From Sphingobacteriales bacterium 44-15 (GTDB lineage Bacteria; Bacteroidota; Bacteroidia; Chitinophagales; Chitinophagaceae), in NCBI GenBank assembly GCA_001899685.1, contig MKWG01000011.1, forward strand, positions 458,938 through 522,937: a stretch of 64,000 nucleotides of DNA, in the 5' to 3' direction. The position numbers were made by a program, and so were the translations under genes. The notes under the pieces are model-generated. The model ran no database searches. It had not been told where the DNA came from and saw nothing but the letters and a program-made list of their open reading frames with translations. Of the stretch, positions 53,446-62,776 are shown piece after piece (within the stretch, counting starts at the first letter, position 1; every line of letters begins with the position of its first letter).

Positions 53446-53502
53446 GCCACGAATTCCAGCGTTCTGTGCGGCGGGATGATTTTTGGATACAACAAAGCCA
53501 CG
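53446..53502. repeat. Dispersed repeat matching 10141-10200 in inverted orientation
   Basis: GCCACGAATTCCAGCGTTCT, then GCGGGATGAT and GATACAACAAAGCCACGG match the reverse complement of 10141-10200 with about five differences. Confidence 0.85.
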
Positions 53503-54250
53503 GATGCAGGAATGGATTTTAATGTATTTGTAAAAAGTAAAGCTATTTTGATTTTGTATAAAAAATCAGCAGCGGTATATCAACACAAAAGACAAGCTGT
53601 ATCGCCAATGAATATTGTAGTCATTATCGAGGCTGGGCTGACTCGAGGAACGGCTGTTCCAAAACCAACCTGCGCTTAATGCGGTATACTGTAATTGCTT
53701 CTTCCGGTTATTAGAATTTTGATTTCTTACGGCTTCGCTCTTTCAGCAACATCCGGCATACCATAACTGCACTCACCGAGTGCTATACCGAAAAGGTTTC
53801 AATAATTTAATTGGATTAAAGCAAAAGAAGAGTGACAATAAAACCAGCCCTGCTTTTTTCAAAAGATTGGCTAAACACTATTTAGAAAATATCCAAGGTA
53901 AGATGGGGCGCGGAAAGAAAGGTATGTAGTCATATGAGCAGGAAGAAACAGGCTACAACTGTAATGCAATACTAAAATAGCAATTGTTTTTAAGCTCCCT
54001 ATATCTATTCGTATGTATTTTCTTCTACTTCCTGCATTGCTTTTCCATGATCAGTTTGGAACATTTTCAAAACTACTTTATTTTATAGCATGTCTGCTGG
54101 CAACGAGCTTTCCGTACTGTAATAGCTATTGGCTGAAAGCGTAAATAGAAAAAGTCCACTATAAATAAGGTCAAAATACTCCCGGCTGAAATGCTGACAA
54201 CTTAACACCAGTACTAATAAAGGAGGAGAAACGGTTTAGCTTATCCAGGA

Positions 54251-55141
54251 CTAAGCCCTGAAATTTTTCGGACTTATACCAAATTGTTGTTTGAATTGAT
54301 AAGAAAAGTGCCCTATGGCACTATAACCGACTTTTAATGCTACCTCTGTAACGGGGTATCCTTCATTCAGTAATTTTTTGGCAGCCAGCATTTGTTTATG
54401 CAAATAATATTGATAAATTGTAGTACCGGTTGTTTTTTTAAAAGCCTGCTTTAAGGTTGTTTCGTTAGTTCCCAGGCTTTCAGCCAGTGTCTGAAGCGTA
54501 AAGGCTCTGCTTGTTTTTGCTTTATCAAGTATTTGCTTTGCCTTAAGCGCAAGTGTATTATGCTTCTTATACAGCCTGGTCTTTGTTTCTGCAGGTGACA
54601 GTAATTCATGTACCAGGTACAGTAGCATTTCCTTTATCTTAAGTCCGAAATATTTTTCCTGTAGCGAAGGCTCCGTAAATTGCTCACTTAAAAGTGCGTA
54701 AGAAATATCTTTAAGAGCTGCCCTATAGTATAGATTTGAGGTAGATAATATAGCTGGCTTACGTTTAGTTACGTTTTTCATAAACAAATCCCATGTAGGA
54801 GATAAAGAAACCGGCAGGTCACCCAGTAAGGAAGCTGATAGTCTTATTTCAAAAAACTCCCATTTTTCAGTTCCGTTAAAAGAGAGCTTTGGATTGATCC
54901 CTCTTTCAAAGAAAAGCTGGGATCTGTTGGTGTGCACTCTTACCGGGAGTGGGGAACACCCTGTTTTTACAAAGATTGCAGATCCTCTGCCCACCAGAAA
55001 AAGCACGAGAGGGAAATTTTTGGGATACCGGTAATGAATCGAAAAGGGACCAGTTCCCTTGTGAAAAAAAATTGAAAATAAGGATGTTGACACAATATTA
55101 ACCTCGTGTCGCTTCTGGTTTAGATTGGGTTTTGTTTTCAT
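54251..55141 (-). CDS. AraC-family transcriptional regulator
   Basis: This 296-residue cytosolic DNA-binding protein has a C-terminal AraC/XylS domain with two helix-turn-helix motifs (about residues 195-295): FTLQTLAESLGTNETTLKQA followed by FKKTTGTTIYQYY, and VTEVALKVGYSAIGHFSYQF with KQQFGISPKNFRA. The N-terminal part is beta-rich and could bind an effector, but no ligand is recognised. Its target is unknown; it stands alone between the decayed stretch and the CcmC/CcmD pair. An in-frame ATG at 55141 starts MKTKPNLNQKRHEVNIVSTS and was accepted. Confidence 0.93.
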   Translation of the reverse strand: MKTKPNLNQKRHEVNIVSTSLFSIFFHKGTGPFSIHYRYPKNFPLVLFLVGRGSAIFVKTGCSPLPVRVHTNRSQLFFERGINPKLSFNGTEKWEFFEIRLSASLLGDLPVSLSPTWDLFMKNVTKRKPAILSTSNLYYRAALKDISYALLSEQFTEPSLQEKYFGLKIKEMLLYLVHELLSPAETKTRLYKKHNTLALKAKQILDKAKTSRAFTLQTLAESLGTNETTLKQAFKKTTGTTIYQYYLHKQMLAAKKLLNEGYPVTEVALKVGYSAIGHFSYQFKQQFGISPKNFRA

Positions 55142-55420
55142 CCAATATTAATCCGCCTTTTTTATATTACTTGGAAAGTCCGGCACAAAACAAAAGGGCA
55201 ATTTTGAATTAATTTTGAATTTCTGTTTAAAGCAGGAAAATTTGAAATGTGCCCTTACGCGGGAGAATCACAGCACTATGGAACAGGCGTTATTGTATAA
55301 AAAAGATAATTGATCTGCCAGTGGCAATTGAGGGAATTAGCAATAAAATTACCGTCGGTAGTTCCTGGTATCAGAGCAGTATTTTATTAGCTTAATGCAG
55401 GAGCTTTAAAGCACACTCTT

Positions 55421-55657
55421 TTATTTATGATGCTCATCTTCAAGTTCTGAAATCCGCCTTTCAACCCCGAAAAGGTAAAATGCCAATAAAGTTAACACAA
55501 CTAATACTATTACCGCAGCAATATAATGAATTTGGTGCGGCGAAAGCCGGAGGTTTTCATTTGCATTATTGTGAAATGATTGCTGCTGACAATAAGCATA
55601 ATTGGACAGGGCTAATGAAAAGATGATTAATAAGATGGGCACGATCCGCTTACTCAT
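55421..55657 (-). CDS. CcmD-like small membrane protein
   Basis: This is a 78-residue protein. The start at 55657 (MSKRIVPILLIIFSLALSNY) overlaps the ccmC stop by 4 bases (ATGA), so it is translationally coupled. An export signal is followed by one membrane helix (YIAAVIVLVVLTLLAFYLFG) and a short acidic/basic tail (VERRISELEDEHHK). This matches the small CcmD-type partner of the haem exporter, which helps load haem on CcmE in classic systems. The longer frame (starting 55750) reads through CcmC in another frame and was rejected. Confidence 0.83.
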   Translation of the reverse strand: MSKRIVPILLIIFSLALSNYAYCQQQSFHNNANENLRLSPHQIHYIAAVIVLVVLTLLAFYLFGVERRISELEDEHHK

Positions 55658-56319
55658 AATATATTTTTGTCTGTAATTTTTTTGATGCGGATCAGCAGTG
55701 TGGTGATCCATATTCCAAGCAAAGAGTATCCCGGTAATGCAATGCACCATAATAACATAAACATCCGAGGTTCAATATCGTTGGGATTGATCAACGGGTT
55801 TCCTTGTGAGCCAGGATGGAGACTTTCTACCATGCGCGGAATGATAAACAGTGTAGGGAAGAGCATAACATAGGCAAAAATATTATACACGGCAGCAATC
55901 CTTGCCCTTCCGGTATCATCCTGCACGGCAGCTCTTAAAATAAAATAAGCGAAATAAGTAAGTAATCCTACAGCAGTGCCGATCTGTTTAGGATCTCCAC
56001 TCCAGAAAGCTCCCCAGGTATATTTAGCCCAGACCATCCCGGTGAATAATCCTAATAACCCAAATAAAAGCCCCGTTTTCGCGTATTGTTCAGCTCTTAT
56101 ATCATTAATTAATCTGCCGGTACGTAGAAAGAAGACTGAATTAACGACCGATGTAGTAAACAGCACCATCATTACCACCCATAAGGCAGGATGAAAAAAA
56201 TAATTTCGGATAGTTTCATGAAGTGTATGCTTGTCAGGCACATCCATCAGGAATCCGGCAACAAAAGTTACAGCAAGTAACAATATACAGATAAGCTTCC
56301 ACCATTTTTGCTTAATCAT
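55654..56319 (-). CDS. CcmC/CcsA-type cytochrome c assembly protein
   Basis: This 221-residue inner-membrane protein has about six membrane segments. The Trp-rich segment WAKYTWGAFWSGDPKQIGTA corresponds to the WWD-type haem-handling motif, here with W-S-G-D-P-K in place of the more usual W-x-W-D. A His in the following helices could be an axial ligand candidate. It probably presents haem for attachment to apocytochrome c. Other ccm genes are not adjacent. The haem protein at 44075-46954 and the CcmD-like product could be clients or partners. Confidence 0.86.
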   Translation of the reverse strand: MIKQKWWKLICILLLAVTFVAGFLMDVPDKHTLHETIRNYFFHPALWVVMMVLFTTSVVNSVFFLRTGRLINDIRAEQYAKTGLLFGLLGLFTGMVWAKYTWGAFWSGDPKQIGTAVGLLTYFAYFILRAAVQDDTGRARIAAVYNIFAYVMLFPTLFIIPRMVESLHPGSQGNPLINPNDIEPRMFMLLWCIALPGYSLLGIWITTLLIRIKKITDKNIL

Positions 56320-56422
56320 ATTCTTTGCATTCCCCTAAGTCAAAAAAAAGTTGCAATATCAATAAAATTTTTTAGAATTTTATTTTAGAAGGTTCTGAGG
56401 CTTATTTATATTCCTATGGATT

Positions 56423-57352
56423 TTAAAAACGAATCCCTGAAACCTGAAGCAACTTATTTTTTATTTTCTCTCCGATATAATTCATTGCTTTGCCGTATGT
56501 TTCTATTCCGTGTCCAACATTTTCAAAGACTTTTATTTCTTTTAATGTCTTTATATGTTTTTTTGCATTGTCAATTGATTTCTGAAAAGGAAACAGCAGA
56601 TCCTTATCGCCCTCAAGGAGATAGGTGTCTGCTTTAACTTCTGCCAATTGTTTGTCCATATAATATGGTCTTTCTGTCTTATCGTTATAGCGACTGATAG
56701 CGAAGACTTCATAATCCGTGATCAGCTTTTCAGCTTCTGCTGACAATTGATGATCAGGTTTTGAAAAAACAGCTTTATTCAAAAATGTAAGAACGTTCTT
56801 TTCGGTGGGTTTTATTATTGGCAGAAGGTTGTAATAAAGGTTGCTTAACTTCATCGAAAATGGTTGCAAACATCCCGGGCTTAGAAGAAAGGCGGCTTTA
56901 ATTTTGTCAGGATTAGTAATTCCCAATTTCATACAGACCAGCCCTCCAAACGATGCACCTGCTATAAAAGCCTTGTTGATTTCTAATTTCTCCAAAACTT
57001 CATTTGCCCAATGCCCGTAATCTAATGATCTGATGCCGGGAGTACCGCCATCACTGAAATTGGGAAGACCGTTTGTTTCTATCAAAAAAATCCGGAGTTT
57101 AACATTCAGATTATCCAGGCCTTTATCAAAATCCCAGAAAAGCGAAGTTGTTCTTGCCCCCGGAAAAATGACTAATGTTTCTGACCCGGTTTTTGTATTA
57201 ATCCCCCAAACGTGCGTTTTTCCTAATGCTGTTTTTATCCCGATTCTCTCGTATTGTCTGCCATTAGCATGTTCTAACCGGTTTACCCAGTTTTCAAGAT
57301 ATTGGAAGTCTTTCTTTTCGTCTTTGAAAGCGGATTTTCTTTTTATGTCCAT
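56423..57352 (-). CDS. Alpha/beta-hydrolase
   Basis: This 309-residue cytosolic hydrolase has the nucleophile elbow Ser134 in AFIAGASFGGLVCMKLG. A preceding oxyanion region is ETLVIFPGARTTS. The acid is in YLLEGDKDLLFPFQKS and the His in VFENVGHGIETYG. The lid domain between residues about 160-240 is helical. The substrate is not readable. It is a single gene; on its 5' side lies the TonB receptor remnant at 57414-57542. Confidence 0.9.
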   Translation of the reverse strand: MDIKRKSAFKDEKKDFQYLENWVNRLEHANGRQYERIGIKTALGKTHVWGINTKTGSETLVIFPGARTTSLFWDFDKGLDNLNVKLRIFLIETNGLPNFSDGGTPGIRSLDYGHWANEVLEKLEINKAFIAGASFGGLVCMKLGITNPDKIKAAFLLSPGCLQPFSMKLSNLYYNLLPIIKPTEKNVLTFLNKAVFSKPDHQLSAEAEKLITDYEVFAISRYNDKTERPYYMDKQLAEVKADTYLLEGDKDLLFPFQKSIDNAKKHIKTLKEIKVFENVGHGIETYGKAMNYIGEKIKNKLLQVSGIRF

Positions 57353-57811
57353 ATTGTTTTACTTGATGTGTCTGCCGGTACAAATACCGAATGAAGATAT
57401 TAAAAATCCATTGTCAATACTTCACCCGCTCCTGCTCATCTTCCGCTCCGGTAGTTCTGCTACGGGCGGCTTTAAGCTTTTGCTTTTCAAAACTGCGGGT
57501 ATAGGTCAGCTTAAAAGTCCGGGGCAGGAAATCCCGGAAAAGTCAACAGGTTCCGGGGTTCGGAACCCTATATTCAAACCGCTCCGTCCAATTCAACGCA
57601 GAATATAAGACAGGAATAGAGCCTTGTGTCTATTGTTCGCGAGCGTCGTATTAAATACAGTTGGCGGGATGTATAATTGTTACACAATTGAACACAAGGT
57701 GTTGCAAAACCGGACATCCCTGATATCACTAAAAAGTAAAAGTGATTGATTATTAATTGTTTGTTGTATTGGCATGGTATTTACCCGGAATCACCAACGA
57801 ATTGAACACAC
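57353..57811. other. 459-bp spacer with a receptor remnant
   Basis: Besides the remnant at 57414-57542, the part 57546-57811 shows no gene. It must contain the promoter of the ABC permease gene; no clear box was recognised. Confidence 0.55.
57414..57542 (-). pseudogene. C-terminal remnant of an outer-membrane beta-barrel (TonB-dependent receptor-like) protein
   Basis: Read on the - strand it encodes LFRDFLPRTFKLTYTRSFEK then QKLKAARSRTTGAEDEQERV and a stop. The closing strand followed by a basic K-A-A-R-x-R and an E-D-E-Q-x-R-V-K tail is typical of the end of the OMP_b-brl_3 TonB-type receptors of this phylum (from memory). An in-frame stop lies just upstream (57543-57545), so only about 42 residues remain. 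It is unlike the end of the intact receptor at 60248-62659, so it is not a simple duplicate of it. Confidence 0.72.
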
Positions 57812-60211
57812 ATGTTTAAGAATTATTTCAAGGTAGCTTTCAGAGTATTTAGCAAAAACCGCCTGATCACTTTTATTAATGTTTTCGGGCTTGGGCTGGC
57901 CATGACCGTGGGAATGATGGTCATGATCAGGATGCAGCAGGATCTGTCGTACGATAACTTTCACCCCCAATCAGGAAGCATTTTCAGGATCATCAGTTTG
58001 TATCATAAAAAATCGGGAGAGCAGTGGAAGATGGCCACAACATCCCTGCCGCTCAGGCAACAGATCGCTGACAATTTTAAAGACATCCGGGCTGTAGTGA
58101 ATGTCTATCCCGCATTGGGCGGAAAAATAAAAGTTGATGGTAAAGAATTTTACCTGAACGGAGCTTTCACAGAACCTTCTTTTTTTGACATATTCGGATT
58201 TACGTTCTGGGCTGGCAATCCTTCAACAGCATTAAAGGAGCCCAATACCGTAGTTATCTCACAAACAGCGGCGAAAAAATATTTTGGAAATGAAGAACCG
58301 CTTGGAAAATTGCTTATTCTTGAAACCGGTGAAACTTTTATGGTTACCGGGGTATTGAATGATCCGCCGTCCAAAACTCATTTTGATTATGACGCATTTG
58401 CTTCCTGGAGCAGCGTGAAACAGATGGAAGACAGGAAAACCCTTGCTGCAAAATCATCAGATTGGTTTGCGCTGAATGCCGCATATACTTTTATTAAGGC
58501 TACTCCCCGAGAAAACAAAAACAGGATAAATGCACAGCTTGCAGATTTTGCCGCTACATTAAATAAAAACAATACTGATGGAGAAATTACATTTACCACC
58601 CAGGAGTTTGACAAGATCAGCCCGTCGGGAGAAATGCTGGGGAACGAGATGAACGGCGTCAGTCCGTGGGGGAAAATTATTGCTGAAATAATCATAGCGG
58701 CTGTCATTCTGCTGGCAGCCTGTTTTAATTATACCAATCTTACTGTTGCCAGGGCATTAAGCCGTGCCAAAGAAGTAGGGATCAGGAAAATTGCAGGGGC
58801 AAAGCGTATACATGTTTTTGTTCAGTATGTTATCGAAGCATTATTGTTATCGTTGCTGGCACTTTGCCTGGCATGGATATTTTTATCTTTCATTGTGAGA
58901 TATGCTCCTTTCAATGATGAATATGAGTTTATTCCTTCCGCTTTCACGTATAATAGCCCGTTTGTGATATACACAATTGCCTTCGGATTATTTGCAGGCT
59001 TGCTTGCAGGCATTGCCCCGGCATGGATACTCTCTTCATTTACGCCGTTACGGGTAATGAAAAACCTTACAACGGCAAAGATCATGGGTAAAGTAAGTAT
59101 TCAGAAAACGCTGATCGTTTTTCAATACAGCCTTTCTCTTTTTATCATCATTTTTCTGTTGACATTCTACCGGCAGTTTTCTTTTATGGGGAAAGTTGAC
59201 AGGGGCTTTGCCAAAGACAATATTATGGTTGTGCCCCTGAATGGTATAAAAGCTGAACGTGCTGTCCCGGAGATTAATGGCATTGCGGGCATACGTTCAT
59301 CGGCGGCGATGTCTGCCGAAATTTCTAAAAGGTTTGGCGGAATGACAATGCCGGCATGGACAGACGATCCACAAAAGTCATTAAAGCTGCAATATTATTT
59401 TACCGACCCCGGTTTCATTTCTGTAATGCAATTAAAAATATTAGCTGGCAATAATTTCCAAACAAAAGGAACTGCATCTGTCATTGAAGATATCCTTATC
59501 AACGAGCAGGCTGCTATTGGTTTGGGGTTTAAAGATTATAGAAAAGCGATAGGGCAGCTTATAAAAACCAGTGATACAACACAAATGCGGATTGCCGGAG
59601 TGCTGAAAAATTTCAATTACGAAAGCCCTGGGTTTCCTGTATTCCCGCTTGCCTTCAGAACATCGAAGGATGCCTGTAATTTTTTGTATATCTCAGTCGG
59701 GAACAATGTAGACAGGCAGGCGATAGCCCAGAAAGTAGCTGCAACGCTGCAAACCTCTCTTCACGGTATTACAGTACAGCCTTCCTGGCTTGATGAGGAC
59801 CTGCAACGCGCCAATGACCAAACAGCTACAGTATCGCTGCTGGGTTATCTTGCTTTTATTGCAACAGCTATAGCCACGTTGGGGTTACTTGGTTTGGTTA
59901 CCTATACCGTACAGGTAAAACGTAAAGAGATCAGCATACGGAAAATCATCGGGGCTACGGAAAAACAGCTTATAAACATGTTATCCCGCAGGTTTATAAA
60001 ACTGATTTTTATTGCCGGCTTTATAGCGGTTCCGCTTGGGTTTCTGGCAGGGCACCTTTTTCTCCAAAACTTTGTTATAAGAACCAATGACAGCTTGCTC
60101 TCAGCAGCATTATGCTTTGCTTTTTTGCTTTGTATAGGATTAACAACAATTATTTCCCAAACCTGGAGGGCGGCAACTGCAAATCCTGCAAAAGATCTGC
60201 ATACCGAGTAG
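57812..60211 (+). CDS. FtsX/MacB-type ABC transporter permease, large two-domain form
   Basis: This 799-residue inner-membrane protein has an N-terminal helix (ITFINVFGLGLAMTVGMMVM), a periplasmic MacB_PCD domain, and three FtsX helices around residue 290-420 (IIAEIIIAAVILLAACFNYT, SRAKEVGIRKIAGAKRIHVF). A second MacB/FtsX set follows to the C-terminus (IATLGLLGLVTYTVQVKRKE, ISIRKIIGATEKQL). This duplicated form is common in Bacteroidota and needs a separate ATPase, which is not encoded nearby. Substrate unknown. It is convergent with the TonB-type receptor gene. Confidence 0.93.
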   Translation: MFKNYFKVAFRVFSKNRLITFINVFGLGLAMTVGMMVMIRMQQDLSYDNFHPQSGSIFRIISLYHKKSGEQWKMATTSLPLRQQIADNFKDIRAVVNVYPALGGKIKVDGKEFYLNGAFTEPSFFDIFGFTFWAGNPSTALKEPNTVVISQTAAKKYFGNEEPLGKLLILETGETFMVTGVLNDPPSKTHFDYDAFASWSSVKQMEDRKTLAAKSSDWFALNAAYTFIKATPRENKNRINAQLADFAATLNKNNTDGEITFTTQEFDKISPSGEMLGNEMNGVSPWGKIIAEIIIAAVILLAACFNYTNLTVARALSRAKEVGIRKIAGAKRIHVFVQYVIEALLLSLLALCLAWIFLSFIVRYAPFNDEYEFIPSAFTYNSPFVIYTIAFGLFAGLLAGIAPAWILSSFTPLRVMKNLTTAKIMGKVSIQKTLIVFQYSLSLFIIIFLLTFYRQFSFMGKVDRGFAKDNIMVVPLNGIKAERAVPEINGIAGIRSSAAMSAEISKRFGGMTMPAWTDDPQKSLKLQYYFTDPGFISVMQLKILAGNNFQTKGTASVIEDILINEQAAIGLGFKDYRKAIGQLIKTSDTTQMRIAGVLKNFNYESPGFPVFPLAFRTSKDACNFLYISVGNNVDRQAIAQKVAATLQTSLHGITVQPSWLDEDLQRANDQTATVSLLGYLAFIATAIATLGLLGLVTYTVQVKRKEISIRKIIGATEKQLINMLSRRFIKLIFIAGFIAVPLGFLAGHLFLQNFVIRTNDSLLSAALCFAFLLCIGLTTIISQTWRAATANPAKDLHTE

Positions 60212-60247
60212 TGCTTTTGTGAATCATAGCTCATACCCATAGCCTTT

Positions 60248-62659
60248 TCATAACTTATAGCTGTATCCCAGCCGGATCACCTGCGTTTCGTAATAATCAT
60301 CGCTGGTATAGCTGAATCCCATACCCTGTACCTGTCTTCTTATAACCATTGTATTCAGCAAATCAGTAGCATTGAAGAAAATCTCGCCTTTACCTTTTTG
60401 AATTGATCTCTTTAATCCTGCATCTATCGAAAACCTTGTCAGGATTTTTCCTTGCGGTATAATGTCAGGCGCTAAATACACGGCTGTCAGTTGTGCATCC
60501 CAGCTTTTTGCAAAACGGAATGTATTGTTCAGTTTCAGGTTACCTGAAATAACCGTTTGCTTTTCCGCGGAGAAGGTATTAGGTTCCGGATACAAATTCC
60601 TTACAGTGAACGCATTTATCTGATTTCTGTAAATGTTCCCGTTAATATTAAAGGAATATATAGCGGAAACCTTTTGATTCAAAATAGCTTCCATACCTGT
60701 GTTATAACTCTTGCCTGCATTTTGAAATATGGCATATACCAGTGTGCTTCCCGGAACAATACTTGAAATTCTCGTAATGGTTCCGTCTGCAAAACGGTGA
60801 TACAATGCGGAATAGAAGTAGCCATTATTCCAATTATTTTTATAACCTAACTCTATGGAATTGGTAAACTGCGGACGCAATGCCGGGTTTCCTACTTTGA
60901 TAATTTCCGCATCATCGTATTTAGGAAAAATACGGATGTCCACTTCATTGGGTCTGTCCACCCTTCGATTATAGAATACTGAAATCTTGTTGTTATTATT
61001 TAACTTAAAGGCTAACCTCAGGTTAGGGAAGGGCTGGGTGTAATTGTAGCCATCACTTTTATAAGTGCTGTGATCTGGATTTACGTCATATTGGATTCTT
61101 ACATACTCCAAACGCAACCCCAGCTCAGTCTCCCATTTTTTATTTTCGAAAACATAGTTGCCGTATAAGGCCGGTATCAATTCTTTATAAGTGGCCCAGC
61201 CGCCGGCGTCAATGTCCAGTACCGAATTTTCACCCGGAATAAAGTTCATATTGGTAGGTATACGCCTGTCGCGGAGCTTAATGCCGGTTTCAACCCGGCC
61301 ATATTTCAGAGGTCTTATATAATCTATATTAAAATCATACACCTGCTCGTCAGATATTAGTTTGAAAGCGTCTGTACCTTTGGATGACGGCAGATAGTTA
61401 TCATAAAAATATTTTTCATCTTCCCGGTGGAAGGTATAATTAAAACCTACATTCAGCAAATGCCCCGCTTCTTTGAACTTATGCTGGTAAGCGGCTGTAG
61501 ACATTACTGTAGTTTTCAGCTCATCTTCCAGGAACTGCCAAAGACGTAATCGTTGAGAGTGATCACTGTTAAAAAAGGGCTGATCGCCCCGGTCAATGAT
61601 CTTTTCACTCCCGTACATCCCTGATACTGTTAAAGTGTTTTGCTGATCAATATTCCAGTCAACGCCCGCCTTGGTGGTAAGGAAATTGGTATTCCTGTTC
61701 CTCTTCAATTGAGAGTTGACAACAGCTCCGTCGTCATAGTTTCGGGTCACAAACTCGTTTTTGTTTAATGTATGCGTGTATAGATTATCTGCCTGCAGAA
61801 AGATATTTACTTTATCTTTTCTGTAATTAAGCGATAAAGAAGGATTGATCTTTGGTGTAAAAGTATATTGCGGTCTGATGGTAGGCAGGTTTTCTTTCCT
61901 TACCCATAGCGAACCTAACCCCGTAGTAAAACCAATCTTACCATTCAATCCGTTTTGCTTGTTCTTCTTCATGATGATATTAATGATACCTGCATTACCA
62001 TTAGCATCATATTTTGAAGAAGGGTTATTGATGATCTCAATTTTATCAATGGCAGATGCAGGAAGGTTATCTAAACCCGTTTGACTGCCAAAGCCTGTTA
62101 ACGCGGTTTGCTTTCCATCTATTAATATGGTTACCTTGTCATTACCTCTTAATTGTACTTTACCATCCTGCACGGTAATACCGGGAAGGTTTTGCATACT
62201 TTGTAAAATAGAACTGCCGCTCTGGCTGATATTATCTCCAACGGAATAAGTTTTCTTATCCAGCCTGCTGCTTATATCGCTTGTTTTTGCCGTAATGGTA
62301 ACGCCTTCTAAAACTGTTGATTTTTCATCCAGCTCAATAACGGGAATATCCAAAAAGGCTGAAAGAGTTCCGATAAATAAAGACTGCTCTTTAGCTTCAA
62401 ATCCGGTAAATGAAACTGCTAAAAGATAGTTACCCGGTTTGATATTTTCAACAGAGAACCTTCCTTCTTCATTGGTAACAGTCCCCGCGACAAAAGCGCT
62501 GTCTTTTTCGCTCTTCACTATAACATTTGCATAAAGTATAGCGGATTTATCAGCCTTATTCTTTACAATACCGGAGATGATAACAAACGGCGCCTGCGCT
62601 AAAGAATGAGCTACAGACAATATTAAAAGTAACAGGAGAATAAAATGTTTGTTAGACAT
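60248..62659 (-). CDS. TonB-dependent receptor-like outer-membrane beta-barrel protein
   Basis: This 803-residue outer-membrane protein has a signal peptide (MSNKHFILLLLLILSVAHSLA), a carboxypeptidase-regulatory-like domain (about 25-110, GIVKNKADKSAILYANVIVK), a TonB plug (about 125-230; GITVQDGKVQLRGNDKVTIL and GNAGIINIIMKK) and a barrel of the OMP_b-brl_3 type. It ends with ETQVIRLGYSYKL. The family is TonB-dependent receptor-like; ligand unknown, and the plug is shorter than in SusC. It is on the - strand next to an EptA gene; the two are about 120 bases apart. Confidence 0.92.
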   Translation of the reverse strand: MSNKHFILLLLLILSVAHSLAQAPFVIISGIVKNKADKSAILYANVIVKSEKDSAFVAGTVTNEEGRFSVENIKPGNYLLAVSFTGFEAKEQSLFIGTLSAFLDIPVIELDEKSTVLEGVTITAKTSDISSRLDKKTYSVGDNISQSGSSILQSMQNLPGITVQDGKVQLRGNDKVTILIDGKQTALTGFGSQTGLDNLPASAIDKIEIINNPSSKYDANGNAGIINIIMKKNKQNGLNGKIGFTTGLGSLWVRKENLPTIRPQYTFTPKINPSLSLNYRKDKVNIFLQADNLYTHTLNKNEFVTRNYDDGAVVNSQLKRNRNTNFLTTKAGVDWNIDQQNTLTVSGMYGSEKIIDRGDQPFFNSDHSQRLRLWQFLEDELKTTVMSTAAYQHKFKEAGHLLNVGFNYTFHREDEKYFYDNYLPSSKGTDAFKLISDEQVYDFNIDYIRPLKYGRVETGIKLRDRRIPTNMNFIPGENSVLDIDAGGWATYKELIPALYGNYVFENKKWETELGLRLEYVRIQYDVNPDHSTYKSDGYNYTQPFPNLRLAFKLNNNNKISVFYNRRVDRPNEVDIRIFPKYDDAEIIKVGNPALRPQFTNSIELGYKNNWNNGYFYSALYHRFADGTITRISSIVPGSTLVYAIFQNAGKSYNTGMEAILNQKVSAIYSFNINGNIYRNQINAFTVRNLYPEPNTFSAEKQTVISGNLKLNNTFRFAKSWDAQLTAVYLAPDIIPQGKILTRFSIDAGLKRSIQKGKGEIFFNATDLLNTMVIRRQVQGMGFSYTSDDYYETQVIRLGYSYKL

Positions 62660-62776
62660 GATTTAAGCCTTGAAATTTACAAGGCGAAATTGTAACCTGA
62701 TTTAGAAGAAATTTTGAAATGATATTTCAGTTACTGCGTTAAGCTAAAACACTGCCAGGCTATATCCTTTAGCCCC

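Larger units (their letters stand above)
53040..54250. other. 1.2-kb gene-poor, apparently decayed stretch
   Basis: It holds a palindromic element (53164-53250) and a dispersed repeat (53446-53502). A + strand frame that is open from about 53725 to 53929 (reading FFKRLAKHYLENIQGKMGRG near the end) has no recognisable family and no good start. Nothing else was found in either strand. The stretch looks like the residue of lost genes or insertions. Confidence 0.6.

Noticed and set aside
53320-53679. 119-residue open frame on the + strand
   Set aside because: It runs through a dispersed repeat (53446-53502) and shows no domain; probably chance.
57033-57608. 191-residue open frame on the + strand
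   Set aside because: It covers the antisense of the alpha/beta hydrolase and of the receptor remnant; the - strand reading is the meaningful one.
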